A stretch of DNA of 64,000 nt from Selaginella moellendorffii (Eukaryota > Streptophyta > Lycopodiopsida > Selaginellales > Selaginellaceae), in the NCBI RefSeq assembly GCF_000143415.4, contig NW_003314291.1, positions 540,006-604,005 of the forward strand, given 5' to 3'. A program made the translations under genes and the position numbers. Below the pieces are notes generated by a model. That model had not been told where the DNA came from. It did no database searches and worked only from the letters and a program-made list of their open reading frames with translations. Of this stretch, positions 48,780-60,555 are shown one piece after another (the first letter of the stretch is position 1; each line of letters starts with the position of its first letter).

Positions 48780-49940
48780 TTATTCTATAGATTTTCTTAT
48801 ACATGGTTCAAATGAAGTAATAACAAAGCCGTCTGGATCTTCTATTTTGCTCCAAGAATTAGTGTCCAAATTAAAATAAGTAGGAGGGATATAAGTAGGA
48901 GGGATATTGTAACCTGCATAAATCACTATATAATCTCCATGGATGCTGATGTTGAAACATGGTTCCAAAATGGATGGATCATCTTCAAATTGTTCTTCCC
49001 ATTTTACTCCGAAAAACTCAGTCAAAAAAACCTGATTTATTATATTCCAAGATAATTCCACTTTATCAAGTTCGAAAACACTGAAATACTTATCTCCGTA
49101 TCCCCTTGGGTGGCTAAATGCCACCAAAATCCATCTTCCCTTATGTTGAAATATACGATGGGCATGACACCTGTATTCCAAAATCTTCCTTGGAATGTCT
49201 ATCAATACCACAGAACTCTGCCACCTTTCCATGTCATCTGTTATTCCAAACACTTCAATCCCTCCTCCTCCAAGGGTATAAGGTGTAACAACAAACTCAA
49301 GGCATTCTTTGTTGTTTTCTATCCAAAGCTCAAGCTCTTCCAAGCTCAAGAAGACCCTTTGATTGTTGTCCCAACTCTGCCACTCCCAAACCTTGGAATT
49401 AAAGAAGAAAACCTTCTTTGCTTGATCATGTTCTTTGAGCGGTGAAAAGTCAATACGATTGTTCCCAGTGAGGACAAATATCTTGAAACTATCCCTGGAA
49501 CTTCCTGAATCATCATCCACCAATAGCTCGACATGATTCAACTTCCCGAGATATTTATCAAATTCATCCTCCTCTTCGTCTCGTGGAAATAATGGAAGCC
49601 CTTTCCACTGTCGCGTGAAAGGGTTTCCGACCCAGAAGCTCTCCCATCCGAAACTAAAGAAGAGGCCCTTGCAGGTTGCTAGGCAATCAAGGCCATCCTC
49701 CTCGTAGAATGGATGGAGGTCCAGCTTGAACCGCCGCTCGGAGGCAACAAACCACACCTCGTACTCTTGGTCATCCATACATACCAGCACACCGGGCTCG
49801 CTCGGATCTTTAATCGCATGGAGCCACTCTTGGTAGAGCTCTATGATGCAAGATTTCCATTCCTTGCACACGGCCGTGCATCTTGCCAGATCCCGCTTGG
49901 GCAGAAGCCGCCGCTCGAATAACGCACGCGCTACTTCCAT
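48780..49940 (-). CDS. F-box-like protein, intact single exon
   Basis: 386 aa without introns. The N-terminus, ARALFERRLLPKRDLARCTA followed by VCKEWKSCI, is the second half of an F-box; the leading LP-x-D part is weak. The rest is a propeller-type C-terminal region as in plant F-box proteins of the kelch/FBA kind: CLATCKGLFFSFGWESFWVG, NPFTRQWKGLP, KVFFFNSKVWEWQSW, GITDDMERWQSSVV, GDYIVIYAGYN and FNLDTNSWSKIEDPDGF. The short element YIPPTY is tandemly doubled near the C-terminus. Expected to be an SCF adaptor; substrate unknown. The 3' end lies in AT-rich DNA, unlike the 5' half. Confidence 0.75.
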   Translation of the reverse strand: MEVARALFERRLLPKRDLARCTAVCKEWKSCIIELYQEWLHAIKDPSEPGVLVCMDDQEYEVWFVASERRFKLDLHPFYEEDGLDCLATCKGLFFSFGWESFWVGNPFTRQWKGLPLFPRDEEEDEFDKYLGKLNHVELLVDDDSGSSRDSFKIFVLTGNNRIDFSPLKEHDQAKKVFFFNSKVWEWQSWDNNQRVFLSLEELELWIENNKECLEFVVTPYTLGGGGIEVFGITDDMERWQSSVVLIDIPRKILEYRCHAHRIFQHKGRWILVAFSHPRGYGDKYFSVFELDKVELSWNIINQVFLTEFFGVKWEEQFEDDPSILEPCFNISIHGDYIVIYAGYNIPPTYIPPTYFNLDTNSWSKIEDPDGFVITSFEPCIRKSIE

Positions 49941-49949
49941 ACCCTAGTT

Positions 49950-51280
49950 CCCCAAAAAAGGAAAACAAGTCCGTTTAACGCTGGATGAATCGATGCAAGC
50001 CTCGCAAACACTTTTCTCCAGTTTGGACGAGCAAAATGTGTTCAAACCTGGGGAACAAATAAGAAAGAAAATGAATCACAATGGAAGTGTGAGAGACACT
50101 ATCAACACCACTTAGCGGGTGATGCAACGCTTGGACTACACCGATAAGCATGGAGCGAGCGTCTCCTTCTTCGTAAACACTCGTCAGATAGTTATGCATC
50201 TCGATCAAGGCCTGTAAAGAAGCAGAACAAAGATTTGTAAAAAGAAGTGGAAGATAGAAATCACAAAAGTTTTCCTGACCTTGTGATCAAGCTGAGAGAC
50301 TTCGGTCATGGCTCCTTTAAACCATTCAAAGGAGACTGTGATGGTGCTCCATGTGGTCCATTAACACAGCATATCTACAGGGAAAAAATTTAGAGATCAT
50401 ACGAAAAGCTAAGAAAACAAACTTGATACGACCTGCACATAAGCCATGAAAAACTTGTTAGTTTTCTTCACGAGAAACTTACTTGAGAGAACATTTTCAT
50501 TCGCTCTGGAGTCCAATCCCCGAGACTGCGTATGTGTACACTTACATACTCATCTCCCAGTGCGGAAGTTCTGGAGAATGGATGCCTGTAACACAAAAAA
50601 ATCTTTCAGAAAAAAAAAAACTTTTGTTTCACACAACTCTAGCTTACCATTCGAAGGGCGAAACAGCCGGGCCTTGCAAGAAGAGATACATTGCACTCTG
50701 ATATCTAAAGCCCGGAGGTTTAGTCATGTATAAAGCAAGAACATTTTCCTGGGTAAATGAAACATCGTTAAAAAAGGATCGATCAAGCAAAACTTGAAAA
50801 GATCCAACTTTGTTTACCTTTACAATGCTAACCTTTTAAGTACAAGCTTGTAGAGCGGTAGTTATATACATCCAGGCCTGCGAGAACAATGAAACACGAA
50901 GAAGAAGAAAGGTGTTTACCGTATTTTCTCTCCAGTCCCGAGCGAGGAACAAAACAATGGAGTGAACGATGAGAAGACCGTAAACGAGGACGATCAAATG
51001 GTGCGAGTACCATTTTAAAAGGCATTGAAGCCCGTCAAACCTGTGGAATGGCCAGTGGAGCTTAACGATATTTCTCCTCGACCAGTGCGTGGCCAGCAAA
51101 AACGCGATGATCATGAGCAGCACCATTCATTCCCTCGATCAAAAGCACCAAATCCAGGTACATCGGCTGCGCAGACTTGAAGTTCACGTGTACTATCTGT
51201 ATGACCTTGATGTAGTCCACAGTGGAAATCCGGTAAAATTGAAGGTTAAGTGATTGCTGCTGCAACCAGCTGATCTAAGG
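49950..51280 (-). pseudogene. Truncated respiratory burst oxidase (RBOH) relic
   Basis: Minus-strand exons match the C-terminal half of plant NADPH oxidases in order. MIIAFLLATHWSRRNIVKLH is a membrane helix; WYSHHLIVLVYGLLIVHS is the helix with a haem-ligand His pair. [20 protein letters not shown] and AVSPFEW (50748-50648) and [20 protein letters not shown] (50585-50483) form the FAD-binding region. [19 protein letters not shown] and then [20 protein letters not shown] belong to the NADPH domain. The last segment reads [20 protein letters not shown] but in a frame containing an upstream TGA. The final part (GVFYCGP to the C-terminus) is missing because the F-box gene begins there. Insertions shift frame near 51020. 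The N-terminal EF-hand part was not found. Confidence 0.7.
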
Positions 51281-51479
51281 AAGGAAAAAACAGAAGAACA
51301 TATAAGAAGCTCTGACTGTGAAGATTCGTCAATAAAAAAAGGACGACAATGGCGATGGTGATGAAGCAATGAAAAGTATAAGAAATGCATAAACAATAAA
51401 GCACGTCAAAGCAGACCCAAGCCAAGTACCAGAGACGGCCGGAACAATACTTTAGCTTTTCACTGTCAGGATCACAAGA

Positions 51480-52773
51480 ACAATCAATCAGTCAAGGAAG
51501 AACATTACGATCAACTGGTTGAAACGAGAGAAAAATAAAGCAAAGGAAAGAAACACCAGGGACCCGCAAGCAAGAGAATCAACCCAGAAGACGAAAACAA
51601 AAAGCCAAACTTGCCGGTAGCGGAGTAAGAAGAACTTGTAAGCAAAAAACCAAACCACTGGAGAAGATGGAACTTGCAGCGAAGGGTAAGAAGAAGGACA
51701 AAAGAGAGAAATATCGTGGTGACGAAGAACCAAACACCAGACTAAAAACATACCTGCAACAGTAGCTGCTCCAAATCCCCGATCCATGTCAGAATGGGTG
51801 ATCATCATCACAACCTTCACAGATTATTCTAGTTAGCACAATGCCCAGGTAACTTGGAAACACAAACTTTTGACAGTCATGAATTCTGGCTCTCCACCAG
51901 TGGCAACAGGGGCGATGCTTATCGACTGTGGGACAGTTTCTTTCTTCTTCTTCCTTGTCTGTAGCTTAAAGGACGCTTGAACGAAACAACAAAGTTCTGC
52001 ATCAGTAAGTAAACAATTGGTGTCAACGAGCACGTACCAGTGCTTCCAGAAAGACAAGGTGCAATTATGTGTAACACAATCCTGTCCAAAAGAAAAAGTG
52101 TATAGAAAGAGCATGTCACGTTCACAACAAGGCAGCAATAGAGTTCTCATAATCTGTTAAGCGTTTTGACATCTCTCTCAGATCTGGAAATGGAGCAAAA
52201 AGATTCACATTTTAAAACATAAAATCTGGAGCTCTTACCAGAGAGAATGGTGAAATCAAATGTGTACAAAGGGACTCTCACCCACAAGTCACGAGCTGAG
52301 TGTAGATTTCCCCCATAGGCGTGTTGTACTAGCGGCTTGGACTTCATGGCTCTCCCGGAAGAATTTTGTTGATGGAAGTACGCAAGAATTTCGTTGAATA
52401 CATTGATTCAAAAGAAAAGGAAGATCAGAAACGCTGGCAAAAGGCAAAACAAAAAGCACCTTGATAATGCCGGTACCAAGCAATCTCGGATCTTGGTAGC
52501 GGTAATCTCGGATCTTAAGCAGGCACCAGCCTCCATGGGACATGGTTCCGAGCTCATAGTGAAAATCAAGAACAAAAACTGGAAGGAAGAACTAACCTGT
52601 GCCAAGCTTGCTCGTAACTGAAGTAAGAACTCTTGACAAGCTCTACCTCCGCACCTTGTGTCTCCTCGTCAACTGCAAATCAAACAAAGTCATGGAATGC
52701 AAAAGAGAAAGAGAAACAAAAACGATAAGAAGCCACCTTGCTTTCGAAGAGAGCCAATAAAAGACCCTTCCAT
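51480..52773 (-). CDS. Unrecognised multi-exon gene or relic
   Basis: A possible start at 52773 reads MEGSFIGSLRKQ. It joins across GT-AG to VDEETQGAEVELVKSSYFSY. Further segments on the same strand read LDFHYELGTMSHGGWCLLKI, KSKPLVQHAYGGNLHSARDL then WVRVPLYTFDFTIL, DLREMSKRLTDYENSIAALL, DCVTHNCTLSFWKHW and VVMMITHSDMDRGFGAATVA. These look like real protein but I could not name the family. One junction (second to third exon) does not join in frame, and a short duplication (two copies of AAGATCCGAGATT) sits in the third segment. Given the relics on both sides it may also be decaying. Confidence 0.35.
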
Positions 52774-52981
52774 TTTTGTGTTGGTCTAGATGTGCTTGGA
52801 ACTTAACTGCGTCAAGCATAAAACCTACAAAAGTCGCTAAACATCATACCGTTACCTGGAAAAAAAAGCGAAAGAAGCGCGTTCTGATCGAATGGACTCC
52901 GTCCGTGTGAATTTACGATCGTGCACACCAAACTCGTCCTCCGATCTGGATGTTCTCGAGAAACAATCCCGTCTGCCAAAG

Positions 52982-53036
<55 letters not shown>

Positions 53037-53679
53037 CAACGAGCCGTCCATGATTGAGCCGGCCCTGGAATTCGACGGCGGAGCGATCGACTATGTGTGC
53101 ATTTGCCGACACAGCAGCTCCCATGCCCGATCTACATGCCACCCGCGTCACACCGCGCGGATTGCCCGTGGCAAAGCTTAGCTTCAAGAAGAAGCTAGGC
53201 GAGAAGAGCGCCAGGAAACATTTCCCACCTGGCATCAATGGTCTGGAGAATCCCATGGCGCTGGCGCTAATACCAAGTGAAGAGCAAGATGGATTGATTG
53301 CTACTGCCTCTGGCAGAAATTCCATGGTGGAGGCTGCTCAATTCTGGCCGCAGTTCCATGGCAATGCTCGATGCTGGTGCTGCGATGGCAAGGCTCGATT
53401 GTAATGTCTGGCCATGCCGCGATGGTGAGGGTCTATTCCAGCCGCCTTGCGATTGGCAATGATCGCTGCTTCCAGCTGTCGTGCGATGGCAATGATCGCT
53501 GCTTCCGGCCGTGTTGCGGCTTTCTTGTGTTGGAAGGGCTCGAAATTTATTTGATCAGGCATGCGAGATTTACATGGAGAGAGCATTGGTGCTGCTTCAC
53601 GCACTTTGTTGGGTGGCACCGTAAATGAATTCCTTGTTTAACAGGTGGTTTTCCAAAAGAATTTTATCGTCTATTTCAG
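52774..53679. other. Interval with (TC)n microsatellite and a doubtful ORF
   Basis: A (TC)25 tract occupies 52985-53034, probably in the 5' leader of the minus-strand gene. A plus-strand frame from ATG 53088 to 53404 (about 105 aa, KLSFKKKLGEKSARKHF) is open, but I recognise nothing in it and see no splice partner. It lies 5' of the RBR-like relic on the same strand. Confidence 0.4.
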
Positions 53680-54410
53680 GCAAATGAAGCTGAGCGTATT
53701 TGGATGGCATGCATGCTCTACACCGTGAAGAAGCTGGAGAGGAAAGGAGTTCACGCATTTACGCCGTCACAGGTTCTATGGGTGATTAATCTAAGGTGAG
53801 CTTCGTTAGTTTTGTTGATTCTTTTGCCCATACTTTAAACTCGTGAATAGTGATTCTAGTACGCTTCCACAGTTCTTAAGAAATTGGATACCAACTCTGG
53901 AGGGTATTTTCAGTGGAGAAGACCAAGAAATTTTGATGGTTCTATCCAGGTGAGAGATTGATTACATTGTCAAATTTCCCGACAGTTTTCCTACAGCCAC
54001 TACAAAAAGTTTCAGGATTACTCGAGTAATGAAAGGACACGATGGCTGCTCTTTCTGGCTGCCCTCCTTGGGCGGCATCCTAATCTTCTTACGTGTACAA
54101 ACACTCTTCTGGCCGTCATTGTAAGATGTGGTGCTTTGCAACGCTTGATCTCTGGTAAGCTATTTCCAATTTGTAATTTCCATTGATTTTCTTTTCAGAT
54201 GGCATAGTCCACTTCAAGGGATTGCTACCTATCAATTTGAAACTTCTGGAGGTTATGGCATGTGACTGAAACATAACCGAAGAGGTGGCACACAGGACCA
54301 AACTTGTACTTGAAGAGCTAGAACTGAAAGATGGAACGGAAGAGTTACCTCATGAAAACAAATTATGCGGCATTCCAGACTTTTTTGTGACCCTTGAACA
54401 CTTTAAATGA
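53680..54410 (+). pseudogene. Retinoblastoma-related (RBR) gene relic
   Basis: Four exons (53680-53795, 53851-53949, 54015-54154, 54199-54410) read like the N-terminal RBR region. EAERIWMACMLYTVKKLERK then TPSQVLWVINLR corresponds to the family's EEVERFWFAFILYSVKRL and FNLCQILRALKLN stretch. STLPQFLRNWIPTLEGIFSG corresponds to the region after FKELPQF. TRWLLFLAALLGRHPNLLTC then TNTLLAVIV corresponds to the GWLLFLALR and LVTCSNGVVSILAI part. The fourth exon has an in-frame TGA at 54267, after VMACD, though frame continues (EELELKDGTEELPHENK). No A/B pocket is present. RBR proteins repress E2F; this copy is too short and broken to do so. Similarity is moderate, so the assignment is tentative. 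Confidence 0.55.
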
Positions 54411-54792
54411 GTTTTTTACCCCTTTCTTCTTTTAGTGTTTTACTCATTATATTTTGCACCAAAGGTTGATGAAGTTTGTTTTTATCACAAAAACCTTTTA
54501 TATGAATAATGTTATCAAATTTCTAGTATAATAGTATTCATTAGTGATTGTTAATGCTTTATAGTGCAAATCCCTCACATGATTCCACTTTACCAAAGTT
54601 TACTTTTGTTACAAAGATCTTCCAAGTATTTTTTTGTTTTTGTAATTTTTTAGTAGTAGTATTCCATCATATGCTTTATAGCAAGAGTTGTTGTTTTTCT
54701 GCAGTGTAAAGGTGCCCAAAATGACACCCGTTGAATTTCACGTTTTTTGGTGGGGCAAGGCTGTGTATGCCACCAATAGAAAAATGCAGCTT
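54411..54792. other. Intergenic, AT-rich
   Basis: About 380 bp of AT-rich DNA between the RBR relic and the helicase stop codon; expected to contain the helicase 3' UTR. Confidence 0.4.
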
Positions 54793-57700
54793 TCAATCTT
54801 CGCCATCGTTTCCGAAGTCTCCAAAATCGCCTCCATCGCCTCCATCACCTCCATCGCCCGGCTCGTCCTGCTGTTCGGCCTCACCGAGATCGTAGTGAGA
54901 CGGAAGCTCCATTTCCACTTCCATGGCGTCGCCTTCTTGCACTGGAAGAGGAGGACCATCGGACATTTTCTTTGTGGCTGCTAAGCTCGCCTCGTTAAAC
55001 AACGCGTGGTAAGGCTTTTGGACCTGTTGGAAACTTTCTTGTAAGCAAGAACAAAGAACAAAGAGAAAAAAAAGATAAAAATAAACTACCTTAAACATCC
55101 TGTTTCGCTGCTGTGCGTGCTTGATGAGATTTCCCCAGTGCTCGTCTTGCCTCAAAGCAGCCGCGCATCCGACGACCTAGTTAACAAAAAGAACAAAAAA
55201 ACGGAAATGAAAGCGAGAGAGAGAGTCTACATACCAGCATTGAAGCTCTTGCTCTCGTTAAACCGACGTTCATTCGGCGAAAGTCGGACACAAAGCCAAT
55301 GCCTTTGCTCTTGTTTGCTCGCACACAAGAGAATATAGCTATGTCTTTCTCACGTCCCTGTAAAAGACCAAGTAAATAAACAAAAAACAATATCATCTGC
55401 GAGCATGAGAAATAAGTACCTGGAAACCATCTACAGTGTTGATGTCGATAAGTCGAGCGGCATCCTTTCCCAGAACTTCGGCAAATCGGGTACGTAACGT
55501 TGTCACTTGGTACTTGTAAGGAGAGATCACGGCGACGTGAGGCCCGCCCTTGAGCTCGGGATATAACGCGATAAGATGGCGATACAAGACCAACACAAAC
55601 TCGGCCTCGTCACTGTTTATGTAGGAGCCGCTCCCTGGAGGTTGAGTTTCGCGGCCTTCAATGTCAAAGAAAGCGAACGGGCCAAAGCAGCAGTACTCAT
55701 GCCACGCTCGAGAAGTTTGCTGCTCCACTTCAGCACCATCCTCCAGAGCTTCTCCGTAGAATTCTTTGGACGGGAAATCTCGAATCTACAATGCTTATAT
55801 GCGTGAGACAATGGCAATGCATAAAGCGGATCGAATGCTTACTTGAGGATGCATGCGATATTGCGTGTTGAGCATTTGCACGGGGTACCCAGCTTTTTGG
55901 AAACGTTTAAACATACTTGTTCCATATCTGGTCGAGAGAAAAAAAATGTTAAGTGTCATCGAACAGAATGAACTTACCCGTGCTTCACTGCCTCGGTGGA
56001 CAACACCGTTGCCGGTAACTGTATTGGATCTCCCACCTGGACTCAGAAATTAACCACAAATAAAGCTATGATGTACAGAAGCACTTACCAGAAACGCTTG
56101 CTTGCAACCGTGAGTTAGAGGTACTAAAGTCGAGGGTTCAACCTGATAAAACATACATTGTTACACGCGGAAAAATCTCGGCTAGCTTACAGCTTGAGCA
56201 GCTTCATCAATGACGACGACATCAAATCCACGTTTCATCCTCGAAAAAACACTGGAGCCGCTAAAACTTAGAGTCGAACAGACCTGTAAGAGTGTCAGCG
56301 AAAAAAAAGATCGCGATGAGTTAGCTTTACACACAATTGCAGCTTCCTCAAGGATTGCCAATCGAACACGCTCCCTCTCTCTTCCACCACCCCCTCCTCG
56401 AGCACTAGACATTGAGCGGTCGATGCTTTGCAATCTTTGATCAACCTGGAACCACGGCGTGAAATAAATAAATTTTATAAAAAGCTGCGAACACCAACCA
56501 AGTGATCCATACAAACGGACTGAACGGAGTGATGCGCATTCAAGCCCATGCGAACAATACTTGGGACATAACTGTCACCATTTTCGTCGCGAATACCTGG
56601 AAAGCGTACAGGAGAACGTAAATTCTATAATTTAGAAAAAGAGTATACCTGTGTACCAGATTTTAACAGTCGCAGTACAATCTCATCCAGAGCAGAGTTT
56701 GAAGGTGCACATACGAGAACATGAGCGCGATGCTTACGCGTTGTTCCAACGACTTCGGCTCTCTGCAAAGAAAATTACCATAAGCTTGGATGGAATCATT
56801 CAAAACCATTCTGTTATACAAACTGGTTCGGTGCGCAAGGAAAAAAACCATCGTCACCATCCTCCGGCATAATTAAATCGCGTGGGTTTCCAACACCCAG
56901 CCATGGCGAAGCTTTAAGCCAGTGATCCAGCCTGCAAAGACAATGACCATTCTAGTTTCCTTTCAAGGTGGCTTACTTTTCATGCGAAGACATCTCGGAC
57001 TTTTGTAGCAAGCGCAGCGAACCCTCTCTGTGTAAGTAAAATCAGTGGCCTTGCCTTACAAATAGACAAGAAGGGGTACGTACTGAGAAAAGGTTGCCAC
57101 AGTTGCATGTAAAATGACGCTGAGGAGCCCAAGAATTGTTTGAGTCTTGCCAGTTCCCGGGGGCCCCTGCAAGGCATTTCGAGTAAGAAAAAGAGAGCAA
57201 AGTTCAACGACACACAAGTACATACCTGAATCAACACCAAGGGCTGACCACTAAGCCCTGCCTACTTGCCAGATTAGAGCTAAGACTATAAGAATTGCTT
57301 GCGAGTACCTGAATAGCGTTAATCTGTGACTGGTTATGCGTGGTTTGTAAATAGTCTTTAAGTCCACGGGGGATCGTTCGACAGCCAGCGGAGACATCTG
57401 ATGCGCTCGCAGAAACGATTGTATCACTGAAGGCTATAGAGCCTAACGAGCACAAGGCAACGTACTCCCTGGATATCGTCGACAAGTTACAAAGCTGGGA
57501 GAACAAAGACTGTAAGAAAGAAAAGAAAACACTGAATAGTAAGTCAGCTCGCTTGCCTTGCAAATGAACCAACCGGATCCAGACGCCTGCAAAGCCAGTC
57601 GCAGTCTCGCATCTCTGTCGTTCGAAGAGTCCGATTCCAAGTAAAGCCGAAGCGAGAGAATTTGTAGCCCTTCATGCCCGTCCACCATAGCAAGTGCGTA

Positions 57701-58287
57701 AGTTTTTGGAAGATCAGCACCACCTAAAGGCTGAACGAAAGGTTAAGACCTTCCTAAAGAAGAGAAGGAAATGCTAACCTCTTTCGTGATGAGAATCAAC
57801 TCATTGTCTGGGAAAAGTTCGCCTATCTCTGCTCGAACTGCAACCTTGGCAGAGTAAAACTCGTTTACTTTCTCGCAATGCGTGAGCGCTGCGACGTGAC
57901 ACTCAGCCGCACCTAAGAGGAGAAGGAAAGAAAAAGAAAAAGAAGCTATAAGCAACACCACAAGAAGAGCGATGAGAAAACTTTTACCTCCATCGTCATC
58001 CCCTCTCACGATCTGTGCTCGGCATTCCTCGAGAAGAAGGGGCTCAAACACAGCAATGTAGTCTTCCAGGCTCGCAAACGTCTGAGGCACGGTGGGCAGC
58101 ACTGGCGCCGACACGCGATTCTTCCTCTTTTTCGTCTCTGGAGCCTGAAATCAAGAATCCTATGGATTGAATTCCTGCGACGCGGCGACACTACCTTGGA
58201 TTGAGCTAGCAGCTGGATGTAATCCCACCGGAGCAAGATCTTCTGGAGCTTGGTGTGATGAGACGCCACAATGGACGCCTTGTCCAT
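54793..58287 (-). CDS. MAA3/SEN1-like superfamily 1 RNA helicase
   Basis: Senataxin/Sen1 helicases unwind RNA and R-loops and act in transcription termination; plant MAGATAMA3 is needed for gametophyte development. The start at 58287 gives [20 protein letters not shown]. The N-terminal part reads [20 protein letters not shown]. Helicase motifs in order: NQSQINAIQ (Q motif), [16 protein letters not shown] (Walker A, about 57170), [20 protein letters not shown] (Ia), [10 protein letters not shown] (Walker B), [15 protein letters not shown] (III), [12 protein letters not shown] (IV), [20 protein letters not shown] (V) and [11 protein letters not shown] (VI). The C-terminus is acidic with [15 protein letters not shown] repeats. 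About twenty small exons; all joins I checked keep frame. Decayed copies of its 3' exons lie at 59.8-60.6 kb. Confidence 0.88.
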
Positions 58288-58861
58288 CGCGCCAAAAGCC
58301 CTAACACTAGGGTTTAAGATTGGATACTTGGTATATCCTTTCAGGGTTTTTGGCGCGAAGATTGTCTATTGACTTTGGGTTGACTGAATTGACTTTTTGA
58401 AATTTTGAGCACGTGAGCTGAGTTGGCGATTGAGCTAGACAAGTTGGAACACTAGATTTCCAGATTGTGAAAGAGAGAAGCCAAAGATCTTCACTCTGGA
58501 GCTACAAAGCCACTGGTATCACCATCTTGTTCATCTCGGCAAGCTCCGTTTCTTCTATGCAAGTTCTCTGTTAAGACGATGGAAAAAGAGAGTAACAAAA
58601 GAAACGCTGCTCGAACGATGGAGCTCTTGACATGTCATTGCCCATCACCATTACCATACCATCCAATTAACACGAGGGCACGAGTGGGCGCGCAATTGGC
58701 GAGACTGCCACTGCTGTGAGATGGACAAGAGTGGGCGCATTATGGAGGAAGCTCTACATGCAGCAAGGATGCCTACACAGAAGGATATCATTGCATGGAC
58801 GAGTGAAAAAATGCTCGAGGGTTAAGGTAGGCAATCTTGCTGCTGCAATTGGTGTCTCCTG
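58288..58861. other. Intergenic, helicase promoter
   Basis: Upstream of the minus-strand helicase. No coding exon recognised; the right end runs into the truncated PPR frame. Confidence 0.35.
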
Positions 58862-59764
58862 ATGGAAAGGCCATCATCCATTGTGATGTTTAGGCCTCAT
58901 AGATCCGGTATTCTTTGCGAAGTCCTGTCTGGCAGTGGTGCTGCCCCTGCTCGCTCATCGAGGAGCCAGCAGGGGCCCTTCTCAATATCAAGATCTTGCA
59001 TTGCGAGCTCCAGCTCCCCAAAACCCCGATTCATTCAGAACTTGGTGGTGGAGATATATGGCAAGTGTGGCAGCACCCAAGATGCGTCCTTGGTCTTCGA
59101 GAGCATGCGAGAAAGAAATGTGGTGTCTTGGAATGCCATGGTTTCTGCCATGGCCAAGAACAAGCAGCATGCCCAAGCCATCGAAGTCTTCCGGAGAATG
59201 CTGCTCGGCCATGCTGTGTGGATTTGCCGAGAGAGGACTCGGGAGAGAAGCTCTCCCCTTTTGAGAGAGATGGATCTGGAGGGTATAAAGCCTGACTCGG
59301 TGACTTTCATTGGAGCGGTGGATGCTTGCGCTAGCCTTCCGTGCCTTACACGAGGAAGAAACATCCACCAAAGAATCGAGAGAATCTATGGGTCTCAACT
59401 CGACACAAACCTTGGTAACGCACTTGTAAACATGTATGGAAAGTGTGGCAACTTGGTTCTAGCAAGAGAAACGTTCCAGTCGGTGAAAAAAGATCTTGTC
59501 CCTTGGAATGCCATGATCGCCCATAACGGGCATGGCAGTGAAACCGTGGAGCTCTTGCTAGAGTTGAGCTTGGAAGGGATAGAACCCGACCACGTAACTT
59601 CGTTGCGAGTGATTTTTGGTTGTGGCAATGCTGGGCTCTTGGAAGATGGGCTCGAGTACCTGACGAGGATGTGTGATGACTATGGATTGATCCCACAAAT
59701 GAATCACTATGGCTGCATGGTTGATCTACTTGGAAAGGCTGGGTGGCTTTCTCTCCTGGACTGA
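58862..59764 (+). pseudogene. Truncated PPR gene (PLS type)
   Basis: A 300-codon frame with PPR signatures: NLVVEIYGKCGSTQDASLVF, RNVVSWNAMVSAMAKN, GIKPDSVTFIGAVDACASL, GNALVNMYGKCGNLVLARET, LVPWNAMIAHNGHG and NHYGCMVDLLGKAGWL. Only about seven motifs remain, the spacing is irregular (some repeats shortened, for example around VWICRERTRERS), and the protein stops at WLSLLD just where an E domain would begin. The DNA that follows is helicase-derived, so the 3' end was probably cut by rearrangement. It could still be transcribed, but I class it as a relic. Confidence 0.6.
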
Positions 59765-59797
59765 TTCTAGCTGCATACTCTTGATCTGATAATCTTT

Positions 59798-60180
59798 CTT
59801 CGCACGCACGCAAGAGAATATAGCTATGGCTTTCCCTGTAACAAGCATAACACCGTCATCGGCCGGGATGCAAACTAAGTCAAAGTACCTGGAAACCATC
59901 CACAGTGTGTCAGTTCCGTCACTGTTTATGTACGAGCCGCTCCCTGCTTCGCGGCCTTCGATGTCAAAGAAAACGAACAAGAGTACTCATGCCACACTCG
60001 CTCGGTCTTCACCATCCTCCGTAAAACTCTCTTCTCGAATCTGAAATGCTTATATGCGTGAGACAATGGCAATGCATTGGGCGGATTGGATGCTTACCTG
60101 AGGATGCATTCGATATTGTGTGCTGTACCCAGCTTTTTGGAAACGTTTAAACATGCTTCTTCCATATCTGGTCCATAGAG
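59798..60180 (-). pseudogene. Decayed copy A of the helicase 3' exons
   Basis: The minus strand shows pieces of the helicase in order: [20 protein letters not shown] and MHPQ, then [19 protein letters not shown], then a partial AIFSCVRA. They match the helicase segments at about 55930-55860, 55720-55600 and 55350-55310. Large internal deletions remove most of the motif IV to VI coding. Splice signals are only partly kept. Confidence 0.75.
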
Positions 60181-60555
60181 AGAGCGGGCTGCCACAAAAG
60201 CAGCGTTTTGGCGAAGTGGTCTTTCTTGTTCGCTCGAACACAAGAATATAGCTCCGGCTTTCTCACGTCCCTAAAAGATGAACCGTAATTTACGCACGAA
60301 GACGCCAAGTCTGTGAAGTACCTGAAAGCCATCCACGTCGATAAGTCGAGCAGCCTGGACTTCAGCATAGCAACTCTTCAGCTCCAGATCTTAAGCGATT
60401 GGGATGGCGATACCCATGCCCGAGCAGTCTGCTGCTCGTAAACTTCTTTCTCGAACCCGTGATGCATGCCTGAGACAATGCAATCTATTGGACAGAACAG
60501 ATGATGCATTCGATAATACGTGCTAGTGCGTTGAGCATTTTTCACGAGTCTTCAC
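60181..60555 (-). pseudogene. Decayed copy B of the helicase 3' exons
   Basis: A second, more eroded copy. GGACGTGAGAAAGC and FSCVRANKK-like coding (about 60270-60220) corresponds to [37 protein letters not shown]-like block near 60500 corresponds to the helicase block at about 55850, and CGATAAGTCGAGCAGC (about 60340) to 55450. Orders and spacing follow the helicase, with many deletions. Confidence 0.65.

Noticed and set aside
52852-53325. Minus-strand 157-codon frame containing an ERERER run
   Set aside because: The RE run is just the (TC)25 microsatellite read on the other strand; the flanks have no recognised protein.
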